DNA of 64,000 nucleotides, taken from NCBI GenBank assembly GCA_009869945.1, contig WIXG01000089.1, positions 1-64,000 on the forward strand, in the 5' to 3' direction. A program made the translations under genes and the position numbers. Shown piece after piece: positions 29,148 through 41,000 of this stretch (within the stretch, counting starts at the first letter, position 1; each line of letters opens with the position of its first letter). The notes under the pieces were generated by a model that did not search any database, was not told the DNA's origin, and worked only from the letters and a program-made list of their open reading frames with translations. This DNA comes from Mesaphorura yosii (lineage: Eukaryota; Arthropoda; Collembola; Poduromorpha; Tullbergiidae).

Positions 29148-29190
29148 TATAAAAGGAGAACGCATCAGGCTTAGTGGATTAATTCAGTGC
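29148..29190 (+). promoter_or_regulatory. Candidate TATA core promoter, probably for corazonin
   Basis: TATAAAAGG at 29148-29156 is a near-ideal TATA box. An arthropod-type initiator TCAGT lies at 29184-29188. The spacing is 38 nt, longer than the usual 30, so the true start may be a weaker site in between. A strong donor CACAG|GTAAGC at 29465/29466 would close a non-coding first exon that splices to the corazonin acceptor at 31231. Confidence 0.4.
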
Positions 29191-29465
29191 CGGAAGTCAA
29201 CAAGTTCGGAGGCAATTCAGCTCGGATCCACCGGTTGTGCTGTTTCATCATACTAGAAAGGGATCTGTATTGGAATATTTGGTCCACAAATCTTTGTTAA
29301 AATTCTTGGTGTGCTCTAATTTCTTCAGATCACAGAGCCTCAACTCCTCTTCGGTTGTTTAAATTCGTAATCCCAGTACTAATTGAAAAAGGCAACGCTC
29401 CAAATGACCGCCGCTTGCGTTTCACATTTCTCGTCGTCGCAATCAGTCTTATCTTCCATTCACAG
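29186..29465 (+). other. Proposed 5' exon of the corazonin transcript, mostly non-coding
   Basis: This runs from the candidate initiator to the strong donor CAG|GTAAGC. Splicing to TTTTAG|GAGAATG at 31231/31232 removes a 1.77-kb intron. An ATG at about 29404 is open to the donor and, once spliced, is in frame with the corazonin start. It would add 22 residues ahead of the signal peptide. The downstream ATG is the more likely start because a signal peptide follows it directly. This is inferred from splice sites and spacing only. Confidence 0.35.
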
Positions 29466-31235
29466 GTAAGCTCTTGCAAGTCAGGATTAGTCTTTTGGTT
29501 TGAACAACAATGCAAGTCGTTTTCTGTTCAACAAAGCGTTGGTCCAACAATATATTTTGTTGGAGATTGTTTCAGGAGATTCTACCAGATGGTTCTCGAG
29601 CATACATTTTTGACTTGCGATTTTCTCCTTGCAATGTCGTGAATATAATTGCAGTCACAGCAGGAGAATTGCGCAGATTTGTATCCAATTTCTCATCCAT
29701 AAGGCAGAAGGATTTCGTTGGCATTCCCAGCAGTTAGAATATCGTTTCTTCATCCCGATTACCAATGGTTAGGGTTTAAAGAAAGTTGGCAATTAATTTA
29801 CGAATTCTTTAAAGTGGTTGAGGCATTCTGTGTATGGCAGTGATGCGTGGTGATGCAAGTCTAAATTCAGAAACCGACAGCCTCTCATGTCTGAAGCTAA
29901 CTGCATAGTCTATCCTGGGCTGCAAAACCGCAAATCTTTACTCCGATATGAAGCACGTGATCAAGTGAGTGTTAAATATTGAGTGTTAAGCGGCCATTTG
30001 CATTGCTTGGCGCTGTGAATTGATTTGCATTTGGTATCGACTTTCATTGAAGTTGAAAGGACATTAAACCATTCAACACGTGTCGAGAAACCACATCAGT
30101 TGTGTGGAGAAGTTCATTTCCAGTTCTGATACATCGAAATGACTTTGCCGACTCACGCATCAGTGTTTCTCATTTTCACTGCAATTGCATCCCTTCACGT
30201 TCCTGTTTCTAACTTATCGCTAACGGGTTGACTCCAAATACTGGTTACAAGCCGAAAAGTTGTATTTCCTAACATTTCTTCATGCATGAACATTAGGTTA
30301 GAAATCTGCGTAGGCGGGGTGTTAGTTGAATCCAGCGCAGTTCAATTCATAATGACTTCATCGTTGGAAATACTTACCCTGTTGTGAATCCAAATCCAAA
30401 TTCTGAAATAATTAGTATTCCACACTGCATGAAAAGTGAGTGATTCATTTATTCTGAAAAAATATGATCCCGAATTTGCGGTTTACTTTCATAACACAGA
30501 GCATAAGCTAACATCAAAGGTTTCCTTCCCTCTAGGAGTGGAAGGACATTTCGGTTACGTCCACGCTTCACCTGCATAATAGCTGTATAAAATTAAAACA
30601 ATTAGTGCTATGTTATTTGTATAAAGAACAAAAGCAAATACGAATACAATTATCTCAGCTGAACGCAGAAATCAATTGACCAGGGATTGCCGCAACCGCA
30701 CTAAAAGGACCATTATAAGGTCGAGTAACTCAACATACCTTGAATTCGTGATCGTTGATAATAGCGTTCAGCACATGGAATCCGATGACAATCTGCCACG
30801 TCGAAATGTTTTGTAACTTCGTCAATGGAAACTATGCTTGATCAGCTCCGTGTTGAAATTCGTGACAATTCGAAACAATTCTGTTGAATTTTAACTGACG
30901 GCCGTGAAAACACTTCAAAGGTGTGACAAAGTTGATGGATATTTGCGATCCACATGAAAAGAATTAGACTTTAAGGTTGTGCCTCGAAGTAATTGACCAC
31001 TTTCGCGTGCACGACCACATTTTTTTAAACGAAATTTACTGCGTATTTAATCTGGGACTGACATTTTCGTTCCACATCAAGAGAGCTCATTTGATTCTCG
31101 TTTGCTTACGAGGGATATGTCCGGTCGTAGAAGGCTAATTGTTTCGGTCAATGAATCTAGGAATCTATGAGCATGTGACAATCTTATCTTCATAGGAGTA
31201 ATTTTGCACTAAAAACCGTCTTCAATTTTAGGAGA

Positions 31236-32169
31236 ATGAGCTGTATTTCTTGGAAACTGGCACTTTTCGTCTTGGCATTGACCATTGTTGGTTGTCAAAG
31301 TCAAACGTTCCAGTATAGTCGAGGTTGGACAAATGGCAAGCGAAGTGGGAATCCAAATCCGATATCACAAGCCCAACAGTCCGCTGTTCCGGCTTCCAGG
31401 CACGCAGCCACTGGAACCTTAAGCAATCAAGCGTTTGACGATGCGCCAGCTCTTGGTTTGTCATTGGACGAGTCGTCACCATCTTCTGGACTGTATCGCT
31501 TATTTCCAAACATCGCCAACCGACAGGAAGGAAAATCGAGACCCGTCGATTACTCCCAAGTAAGACGTTTAGCATGTAATATTGTTTTAATTATAACCTA
31601 AACTGTGGTAGCATTAAACGATGTGCCGCTTTCCCTGCTTAGTATTCAGCACCACCATGTCACGTCACGCATTAATTGCAGACATGTATCTGGCATTAGC
31701 ACCGACAAGCTACTTATAACATAACAGAAAGATTTGAGAGTCGTATATTGGATAAATGAATAATTTATACGTCATCTACCGTTTTTGATGTCTACCACCT
31801 GAGCAGCGTCCAAAGCTTCTTTTTCCAAACCGTGTTGCCACATTCCTTTGCTCAGATTTAGAATATTTTACCAACGTTACATCATTCATTCACCTGTTCA
31901 TTTCTCATGATTCCACTTCAACACCTTTTTGATTCTTGTAATAAAGACATTATAGCGATAAACTTGTAATAGCGGTAATTCACCGAACATCCTCGAATTT
32001 CTTGTCACTTATTAATGTTTCTTCTTCCACAACGTCCGCACTAAAAGTATTTGCTTTTCTCCCGCAGTTCCTGACGAGAAAGCTGGGAAATGGCAGCAAT
32101 GTCAACCGGAAACCTCCGATGTGGATTGTTGGAGTTGAACCAGACAACTCCAACAACGAAGACTTCTAA
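31236..32169 (+). CDS. Crz: Corazonin neuropeptide precursor
   Basis: Corazonin is a secreted, amidated arthropod neuropeptide of the GnRH/AKH superfamily that acts through a G-protein-coupled receptor in stress, metabolic and moulting physiology. Coding exons are 31236-31559 and 32068-32169 (donor CCCAA|GTAAGA, acceptor CCGCAG|TTC, phase 0), giving 141 aa. Residues 1-22 form a signal peptide with a hydrophobic core (LALFVLALTIVG) and a small residue at the cleavage site. Residues 23-33 are QTFQYSRGWTN, identical to [Arg7]-corazonin. They are followed by Gly34 (amide donor) and the Lys35-Arg36 cleavage site; Gln23 would cyclise to pyroglutamate. The remaining 105 residues are the poorly conserved precursor-related peptide, ending in an acidic tail. 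The start follows an acceptor at 31231, so a 5' non-coding exon is expected. Confidence 0.97.
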
Positions 32170-32527
32170 ATCATAGAGCTAATACGCATTCAGCCATAAC
32201 TGAATTCTAGAATGTAGTTGCACATTATTATTTAAATTATTTCCTTGAAAAATCCTCAGTCAAATGGCTGAGGTTGAGACAAGCAAGTGAAAACGTAGCG
32301 TGTTAGTACAGAATCAATAAGGTTAAACAAGCTGTAGTGAATGTTTCAGTAATTGTGAGCAGAATTTTTGGATAGTATTGTATTGAATACGAATTAATTT
32401 TGTGCGTTCTCAGCAAGTAGTCGAAGTCTTTTATGCTCCACAATGGCCGTCATAGTAGGTAACAGTATTGGCAGAAGGTAATGCGTTGTACTTCGATTTT
32501 GATTAAGTTTGTGGACTTGGCTTTGAA

Positions 32528-32533
32528 AATAAA
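32528..32533 (+). promoter_or_regulatory. Candidate corazonin polyadenylation signal
   Basis: AATAAA lies about 360 nt after the corazonin stop on the same strand. Another AATAAA follows near 32693 and could be used instead. Confidence 0.4.
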
Positions 32534-35500
32534 CTTTGTTGGTAGCCCACCTTCAGTAGTAGATTGCACCGAAGGAAATCACTTGCACGAACAAAGTCTA
32601 GCACTCTAGCATTGTCAGAAAAGAAATGTTTAATTTAATTACAAGTACTGGCTAGAAATTATAAATATTGATGTAATGTACACGAAATGAAGAATAAAAA
32701 TTATTACAGTCCTTTCAAGTTAACCACAATGGACGTCTCAAGTTAATTTCTTTAACTCATTTTCCACAAATAGACTCTTGCCTTTTGCTTTCCTATGCGA
32801 AGAATAGACAAAAGACGCGTCATGAGTTCTGAGCTAGCATGAAAATAAATAAAGCAAGTCTCTTTTATCGTCGAGGGATTGAAGGACACGATTATCACTT
32901 GACCGTGCAAGATCCGTAATAAAAAGAAGCCAAATACATTTGCTTTCAACGCCTCGATTAAAAAGTTGGATGGGGTAAAATCAAATGAGATTTTCGCAAA
33001 TGAATCGCGTCTTCGTTTCTTTATCTATTCTTCGTGCCATGGTTTTTTGGTTGGTCATGAATCCGTGTAATTTATTACATTTTCTAGTAGCTTCTTTCGT
33101 TAACTCAAATTCCAACTCCCATTTCACACTTTATCTGCGTTATAAATTACTATTACGGCTTTGTAATTCTAATTGCGTGTTTTGAGCACTTGCATTCCTG
33201 GTCCATGCTGCTGTAAAGGCATGATCAGCCTTTATGTTTCCATTCATGCTCAAACTCTTGATCAGAGTTTTTACTCTTTGACAATCTTTGGAGGTTGAAA
33301 TCGTATATCTGCCAAGAACGGAGGGAAGGGATGATGCGCTGATAATAAGATGTTAAACTCATTCCGTGCTCACGAACACGACGTGATATTATGAGCGTGA
33401 AAAGATTTTTATTCTATTTTGTGTTCAAAGCCAAAATAATGTTTATGTTGGCGTCAAGTGCTCGTTCTACTTACCAGTACCTATTCAACTCATTAAAGAC
33501 CGAAGCCCTTCAGTAATATGTTAACTCTATGTACAAGTCAGCTTTGAATGGGTCGCATTTTTTGCCAGAAAATAATTCACAAAATCACACTTCCTGATCA
33601 CAAGCACACGAATGGCACCATGGATGAGGAATATAATTAGTCACATATTTTGACAGCTGCAAGGCAAACTTTACTTCTTTGTAAATCTAACTAGTCCGGG
33701 TAATAAAATGTGATCTCGGCTTTTAGGGACGGGAATTGGCAAGGCATGTCCTATTACACACTTTAGTAGATTTTAAAATATGATTTATGTGCTCATAAAT
33801 ATAAAGTTTGCCAAGCTTGGTCGTAAAAATCAAATATACAGTTGAAATAGCAACATGCAGGTTATTTTGCTTGTACAAAATATAAAGCGATCATAAAATA
33901 TTGCGAAGACGATGCATGATGTGCGACGGTGCTCTCAGCCATAACAGCACAGTTTGCAAAATAGCACCGAGAACTGTTTTAAGTAATAGTAACATTCAGA
34001 CAGGATCGTACCAAACGCTGCTAATTTGACAACTTCGGTGAACAAATTCCACGAGAAAGTCTAGAACTTTCATTCAAGAAACTAGCAATTCATGGAAAGC
34101 TACGCCTTGCATCGCACAACGTGTATAAAATTGCGCTAGACTAAATTAGTACAACTAGAGTGAGCATTTTTATTTTGTAATTACAAGGTGTGCAAAACCA
34201 ATTTCCAGTAACGGAGACGACACTCATCCGAGGAAAAAGACTCCTTGGCGAACGTTACCTAATTGCAAACCTGATGTCTAAAGTTATTACATTATTATTC
34301 ATCTCTGTCATTTCCATGTAACGTATCATTAGACGGCTCCCCTTCTCGCCACAGCCACAATCAGCCCTTGATTTGATGCCTCAACTCGGGTTCTCTTGAA
34401 TCCTTTTACGCGTTACGTACGTGTCCTTACTGTGTTCCCATCCAACATTTCTACGTAATGCAATTTGAACAACTCCAAATCTCAAATTCATAGTTTCTTC
34501 TCAACTCTAAACAGAAAAGTGCTCACTCTTATGATTTCGTATCAGGAATGGCTCCGGACAAATGTACTGCAGGTAGGCCTTTCATGTCATTGTCGCCTAT
34601 CATGAGTTTTTATATTCGTTTGTTCTCTATTCTAATTAACTCTGAGAAATGCACCTGCAGGGCTTTGACAGATTTTTTTCCAATTTTTAGGTTCGGACCG
34701 AAGCTATGCTTTGTCCTTATCATTCCATGTGTACCCAATAGTAAAAGTCATGCAAAGCTGAGTGTCCTTGCATCTTCGGGTTTTTCTCGTTCAGAGCAAG
34801 TGCGCAAGAGCTACAGTCCATAGAGCTCTTTCCATGTTATCCACCTGTCAGATGCAACGTCTTTAGCAGCGTCGAAAATCATGAAGGTAAGGAAGCAGTT
34901 CGATCCAAGTAGAAAGAAGCAGAACGAAGGAAAGAATTATAAATGATCTTTCGATTAAAAAACACGATGGCATAAAATAAACTCAAGCTCGAGAACAACA
35001 ATTGCGTAGAGTTTCGTGCGGCAGTCATATAATAAAACAATGTAAATTTGATTTGAAACTCGATGATGATGCGCTGTGATGAAGAGACGACGACCTACCG
35101 TCACCACGTCGTCTTTCCTTCCCATTGTAAAAAATATGCATGCTGCTCAAGAAATGAAATTACCAAACGCAGAGGCAGAGGCATCGGCATGGCTGGCTGT
35201 GGCCATGGTTGAGATTTTACTTGACTCGGCACTCTTCTGTAATTGAATGTCAAAAATCTCTGTATTACTATGGAGAGTGTACAAATTTTAAATCCACAAA
35301 AGTGGGCTGTTGCGTCGAAAAACGGATGTGAAACGAATCTGGTTCAGATTTTCTCATTTCCTTCAAAAAGGGAATCGGCACGGCATAGACCTCAATACCT
35401 GTTTTCCCATTAGTCCTGTTCAGGGATAATCTCAGACCCAGTACCAGCGCATTGCATTGTTGCACAGCTCCTCAGGTTTCGGGCATACCTTTCGGATGTA

Positions 35501-37957
35501 AGATGGGTAGAAATGAATTGATGAGGCCAGCATGCATTAATGTTATTGCGGCAACAGAAGTTCTCTGAAGTTAATGTTCTATTTAGACTACCGTAAACCT
35601 TTTCTACGGAAAGAACATCATAAACTCTCTCTTCAGGACGGCTCTTCTTAATGCCTATCCCAAAACTCAAAGTAGCAATGCAAAGAATCTTTTGAGACAT
35701 GGTCGCGTTATCGTATCGATAATATGCAATGCATTATAAAGAAAGAAACTGAGGCAGCAGCTCTTGATTTTATGGCATTGTTACCTGTGCTGCTGTGCTC
35801 TGCCTTACACTCGCGTTGGAGATGAGCATTTTTACCTGAGCTGAGTGTACAAGATAAAGCGTTACACCTTACACGGCTACACTCCTGTGCTAACAAGAAT
35901 AGGAGTAGGAATGCACCCTCTTAAATGTTTACGTTTCTTAAGATGGTTGCAGGTTGCGTTGCAGCGGTGAATAATGTTTAATACATTGTATATATGTACC
36001 GCTACGGCCAAGTGAGAGTATTTCAGTCGACACGGGTTGGTCAGACAATTCACAACAACGTCAAGATTACACGTTTAAGAAATTCGTGCACATGTAGTCG
36101 ATGTCAACAATTCCTACGCCGCTGCGTGCATTTGTGCAAATTGAGACCCAGTCTACTCACCTGTCATCCTATTGTGCTTTGCACATGGCACCAACGTTTG
36201 AAATCTCAAAGTTGTGATCGGCAAGAACATTGTGTTTGTGTCTGCATATCATCCCGTTGCCTGAGTCCTAACTGAACCACGTTGGATTAATTACCAGTGC
36301 GTCAACGCAGTCAATGCTTGGAGGAACAAACTTTGGTTAATTTGAGCGTCCCGAAAGAACGCAGCAGGCAAAGTTTCAAGTTTCTAATTTTTTGCGCGAG
36401 TAATAATTTGCAACTTTGTCCGCATGAAAAGTTTTAAGGCTATGAATGATTACGCTACAAAAGTGCATTGGTAACAGTAATCTGAAGACCATTACTCCAT
36501 ATTCTGCGTGCGCGATGAACTTACATGCAAAGCGCATCGCATTGTGAAAAGAGGTCAATCGTCATTGCTCTCTTCGCATCGCCAGTCGCAATCGCAATAC
36601 GCTCTTGTTATTTGTCGTCGAATTATCACCATCCACGCTCGAAGTTCGTCCACAGTCAGCACACACGAAGACATAGACGCAACTGTCCACTTCTTGTGAA
36701 GATACTCCTCAGCAAGAGCAACTGCACTTGACGTGCGTGACAAAGGAACAAGTGAAACTTATCTGCAGCATTTGTCCCATGCATTACTCGAACACAAAAC
36801 CAATAAATCTAAAATAATTTCATTGAGACTAGACCGGGGCGAGAAGAGAAAGGAAATATCAGGCATGCTGGTATGAATTAAATATTTTAGCAGACAGCGC
36901 CTCTTCTCGTCTCCACCTTTTCTACATATCTGTGAACATTTACAATAATTAGACATTGTTTCGTTCATCGCATACAAATAATTCATTTTCTTCAAGAAGT
37001 TAATCAACAAAGACAATACGAGCAGTGCGGTGGTAGAGGTGTCCCATCCCTTAATTCAAAGTTTAACGTCTTATTGCTATTACGGCGACGACATTTGCAA
37101 TTGCAATTGCATTTGCAAATATTTACCTTCAATACGTAATTATTGGAGACAATAGCACTCATTGTGACCGGCCTCCATGGACAAATCGCAGCAACACAAC
37201 AGCGCAATTGATTGTATGAATAATGCAAGATGATGAGGATGATGAAAACACAAACGCAAATGTATTGACAACCAACTGATGAACCTATTTAGCTGCTCTT
37301 GTGTCATATTCGTAACAGAATAACAAAGAGAGTTCATTCAAGAAAAGAAAAGTGCGTAATCTTCAGGATAGCAAGAATTGGACGTGCCACAGAAGAGAAG
37401 ACAACAAAAATATTGCGACATCGCATCGCATGGGAACAAATTGGGACATACTTTGGCACATTTGGCAGCCCCTTGTCGCACTTACCTTCGAGACTCATCG
37501 TAACAGCAGCACGAGCAAGCGAACCTTTTAATTATGCTAATGCACCTTGCGACGATCGTCTCGTGCCATTTAATAAGACTTTAAAATTAATGAAAGACGA
37601 ATGCATAAACAGAACCTTGAAAAGATCATCTTTTTGCAACCTACGAAGCAGTCTGCAATTTTTTTTACTTTAAAGCGATTAGTTTGGCTTAATTTATTCA
37701 CTGTGCCAATAATATACTTTCTGAATTGTGCGTAAAGTGTGAAAGTTGATGAGTACAAATGATTACGGCGTCTGTGTTTGCAGTCACATGTACAGCCTGC
37801 GATAATAAGCCAAAATATTTGCAACATTAGTGCCCAACGAGAGGAACGTGTTCTTCTGGCTCTTGTGTACTGTTTTTCACTTAAAACCATTACTCGTTCA
37901 AGTTCAAAAACTTCTCGCATCACAATCACCCGCCACGCACAGATACGCGTACTCAAG
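32534..37957. other. Intergenic sequence between corazonin and the SOD-repeat gene
   Basis: No gene supported. A minus-strand frame at 35410-35700 begins with ATG and has a plausible composition, but no domain or splice partner. Around 37095-37120 there is a short GCAATT/GCATTT periodic run. The promoter of the SOD-repeat gene should lie near the right end; I see no clear TATA box. Confidence 0.4.
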
Positions 37958-38003
37958 ATGGAATTATCAAGAATATTTCTACTGGTGCAGTTTTTTATCC
38001 TAG
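37958..38003 (+). CDS. Proposed signal-peptide exon of the SOD-repeat gene
   Basis: ATG in good context (CAAGATGG) encodes MELSRIFLLVQFFIL and ends CTAG|GTGAGT, a strong donor in phase 1. The acceptor ATTCACAG|GTTTATG at 45670/45671 accepts phase 1 and continues GLCVSLGKSIAVF, giving a complete hydrophobic signal sequence. Without this exon the gene would start at the ATG at 45649 (WFDLFTGLCV) and have no signal peptide, which is odd for a protein with a GPI-like tail. No other signal exon was seen between 38 and 45.6 kb. Confidence 0.55.
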
Positions 38004-41000
38004 GTGAGTCAATGCAATGCAGTATGCTCTCATGTTTTGTGCTTCATGTGTCGACTGGTTATAATGTCAATGTCTTTCAATGGGTTTTAAATTGCAAAAA
38101 CTGCGTACTTCCTTAATCGCATGAAAGTCAAGTACACTTTGTGACTGGCCATGTGAGCGATTCACGTCTCTTCCGCACGAGACCACGTATGACGGAGCAA
38201 CCCAACCACACGACAGCTACAGCTCGTGCTTAACCATCAAAACCATTAAATTCCACGGATTGTTAGTTTCAATCGAAATGAGCCTCGTAAAACGAAACGA
38301 TTCTTGTCACTCCGCTAATTGTAATCTCATTTGAGAAGAGAGGAATGCACGTCCCTCAGCGCTAACCGATTTGAACAAATGGAAGCGAGAAAGACGGGAA
38401 AGATTACATTTCACTCTTAATCTTGTTGTGAAGCCCTGATAATCATTCATGTCAATGGCATTTCCATTGTGAACCGTGGCCATGCGTATGCGTACTTTCA
38501 ATTGAAGAAAGAAGCTAGTTCTCCACCAGTGACAAGTGTATAGTAAATTGTAAACTTACACGGGTTACATATTTGCCATGCTTACGCTAATGCTAATCCA
38601 GAATCAGCTTACTGCTGATTATTGGGACAATTCAAGCACTTGAATTTTGCATACAATGTACGCAAATCCTATTATTATACCTTTAATCACATAATAAGAG
38701 AATCAACTCTGTCTCTGATTCATTCTCACATGTATCGTTTGGATTGGATTAGGATTGGGCGTGGGTGTGGAGGTATGTGGCGTTTGGAACCTCAAGCCGG
38801 CCTTAATTTCAAACTCATTCCCTTTGCAACGATTAACTCGACAATTGAGTCATTGTTGGATTAAAATTGGCTCCTTGTGTGACTTGGTGGTTAAATTATG
38901 TTGTTATTTGACAACATAATTCGCGAATCGAATCGAGCTTCAGTTGAAGCAGCGAAGGCAACGGCAGCATGTGACGCAAGGTCCATGTCATGCGTGGTAG
39001 CCTTTCCATCAAGTTCGTAATGAGCCACCGCTAATTGTAGGCTGAGCTGCCCACAATAGCAGCACAGAAGAGAGACAATGCACCCTAATTAAGTTTGAAG
39101 GTGTTGTGTGTCAGTCGAGGCTGACTACAATCAAAACCCGTGATTTAGTGATGTACTATTCAAACATTGGATTCATATGCAACGACGCGTGAAACTGAAC
39201 GATACGCAAGAGACAGTTTTAATTATCTGGGCTAATTATTTTCAACAAAGAGGCAACCATCTGTTGGTGTTGGTGAGGGTTTCTGTCTTCTTTAAACTGA
39301 AAATAGATCCAAAGCAAGTTGTCTGGCTCCGACTTGCCGATTGCTGCTAAAGCAAAGCTAGTCTCAATCGCCGCACAGTCTCCATTCTGGTTGAAAACTT
39401 TTAATAACAATGTATCGAGAATGGCAATTATCTCTTTAACATCATTCTATTTGTATTCGAAAATAATTGCAGTTTTACGTTTCTGTGCCTGTTGCACGAA
39501 GGAATCACTTTTACTCGACTCATTCTGCACGCTGAATAAATATCACGCACATTTGCCTCGCCAATTGAAAACGAACTGAAAAAGTCAAAGTCATGCTCAA
39601 AATATGACCTACATTTGATGCTCTAACAATTTGCGCACAAACTGCAAGACGCGGTGCAGCGCAATGGAAGGAAACGTTAAACTTCTTTAAACACGAGCGA
39701 TCAAATACAAAGGGAATTAATCCTCGGCAGATGCAGTCCATGAATTATTTTCCACTTGACAAAATGCGTCTTGTCTCGAAAGTATTCAAATGCAAATGAA
39801 ACAAGTGGATCCTTCTCGTGATTCTTAATTCTAAAAATAACTCTTCCATCATGACATTTATCATTATTTATTAGCAATATAGCTGCCGGTAAAGTAAAAC
39901 TTGTTGACGTGACGTGCAAGCCCAAGAATTCCGTAGCGAACAGCGATCAACTCGTTAGTCACCGTGTCCTCGGGACGGGCAGAGAAAAGTACGATGATTA
40001 AGCTTGAAATATTTCAATTCTTCCGGCGGTTGATAAAAGTTTTAACTCGTTACAAACTTGGATCTTCATTTTGATCGTGTGCTAAGCTGAAAATAGAAAA
40101 TTCTCGTTCGGCTTACCAGTTTGAAGTTCAGGTATGAAAAAGGAAAAAGCCAACCTTAATTCTCGTTATTTTGAATGACTTTTGATATCGCAGTCACAGG
40201 GGAGAGGAAAGTAGCAGGGATTTGTTTCTTCACACATCATTTCTCAATTTTTCTTAACGTCTCGTAAATTTTCCTCTTTCTTAAACCCTTTCTCTCAGAG
40301 CAAGATGAAACGCAAGGTTTTTATTGTATAATTATGAGCATGTAACTCTCAGTAGAGGCGGTATAGCACCATGTAAGTTTACGTAAGTTGTACAAGCAAA
40401 TAATAACAGGCCGGCCGGGTTTCAAGCACTATGGTCTATTTGTCGTTAAAATCATAAGATGCAATTATACCGTGCCAACAATGTCAGAGCGAAGTGTGTT
40501 GTGACCAAATCAGAAGCATAAGGAAAACCTTTTGAGAAAATTCCTGCGCTTATTCGCCGACTACATATGCCAACATATATATATTCTCGAATATCATTCC
40601 TGCTAAATGGAGGCTGAGATTGGCGCAAACTTCCTCATAACCCATGTCAAATGGAATCAGCCGATTGCACTCTGCATTTAGAAACTACAGAATGTTAAGT
40701 AGAGTTACGCCCTGTAATTTTGCTGTCTAGGATCTTGCCGACACGGAGCAAGAAAGGCAGAATGACAAAATGCGACCAAGCACAACTTGACTGCAGAATT
40801 AAATTCAAATTTATCGATGCGGACTGAAGAGTTTTGTCGATGGAATCGATGCCGCAAAGATTACATCCACACACTTTGACGTTCAGGCCAATGAAATCGT
40901 GTTGCAGTTGCATGATAGACAAGCGAAAGTTTTCAATTTAATTCGGTACGTATTTATTAAATATGTTTAAATTATGACGATTATCTTAACAGATATTAAC

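Noticed and set aside
35410-35700. Minus-strand ATG frame of 96 codons
   Set aside because: Composition is plausible, but I see no homology, splice partner or neighbouring polyadenylation signal.
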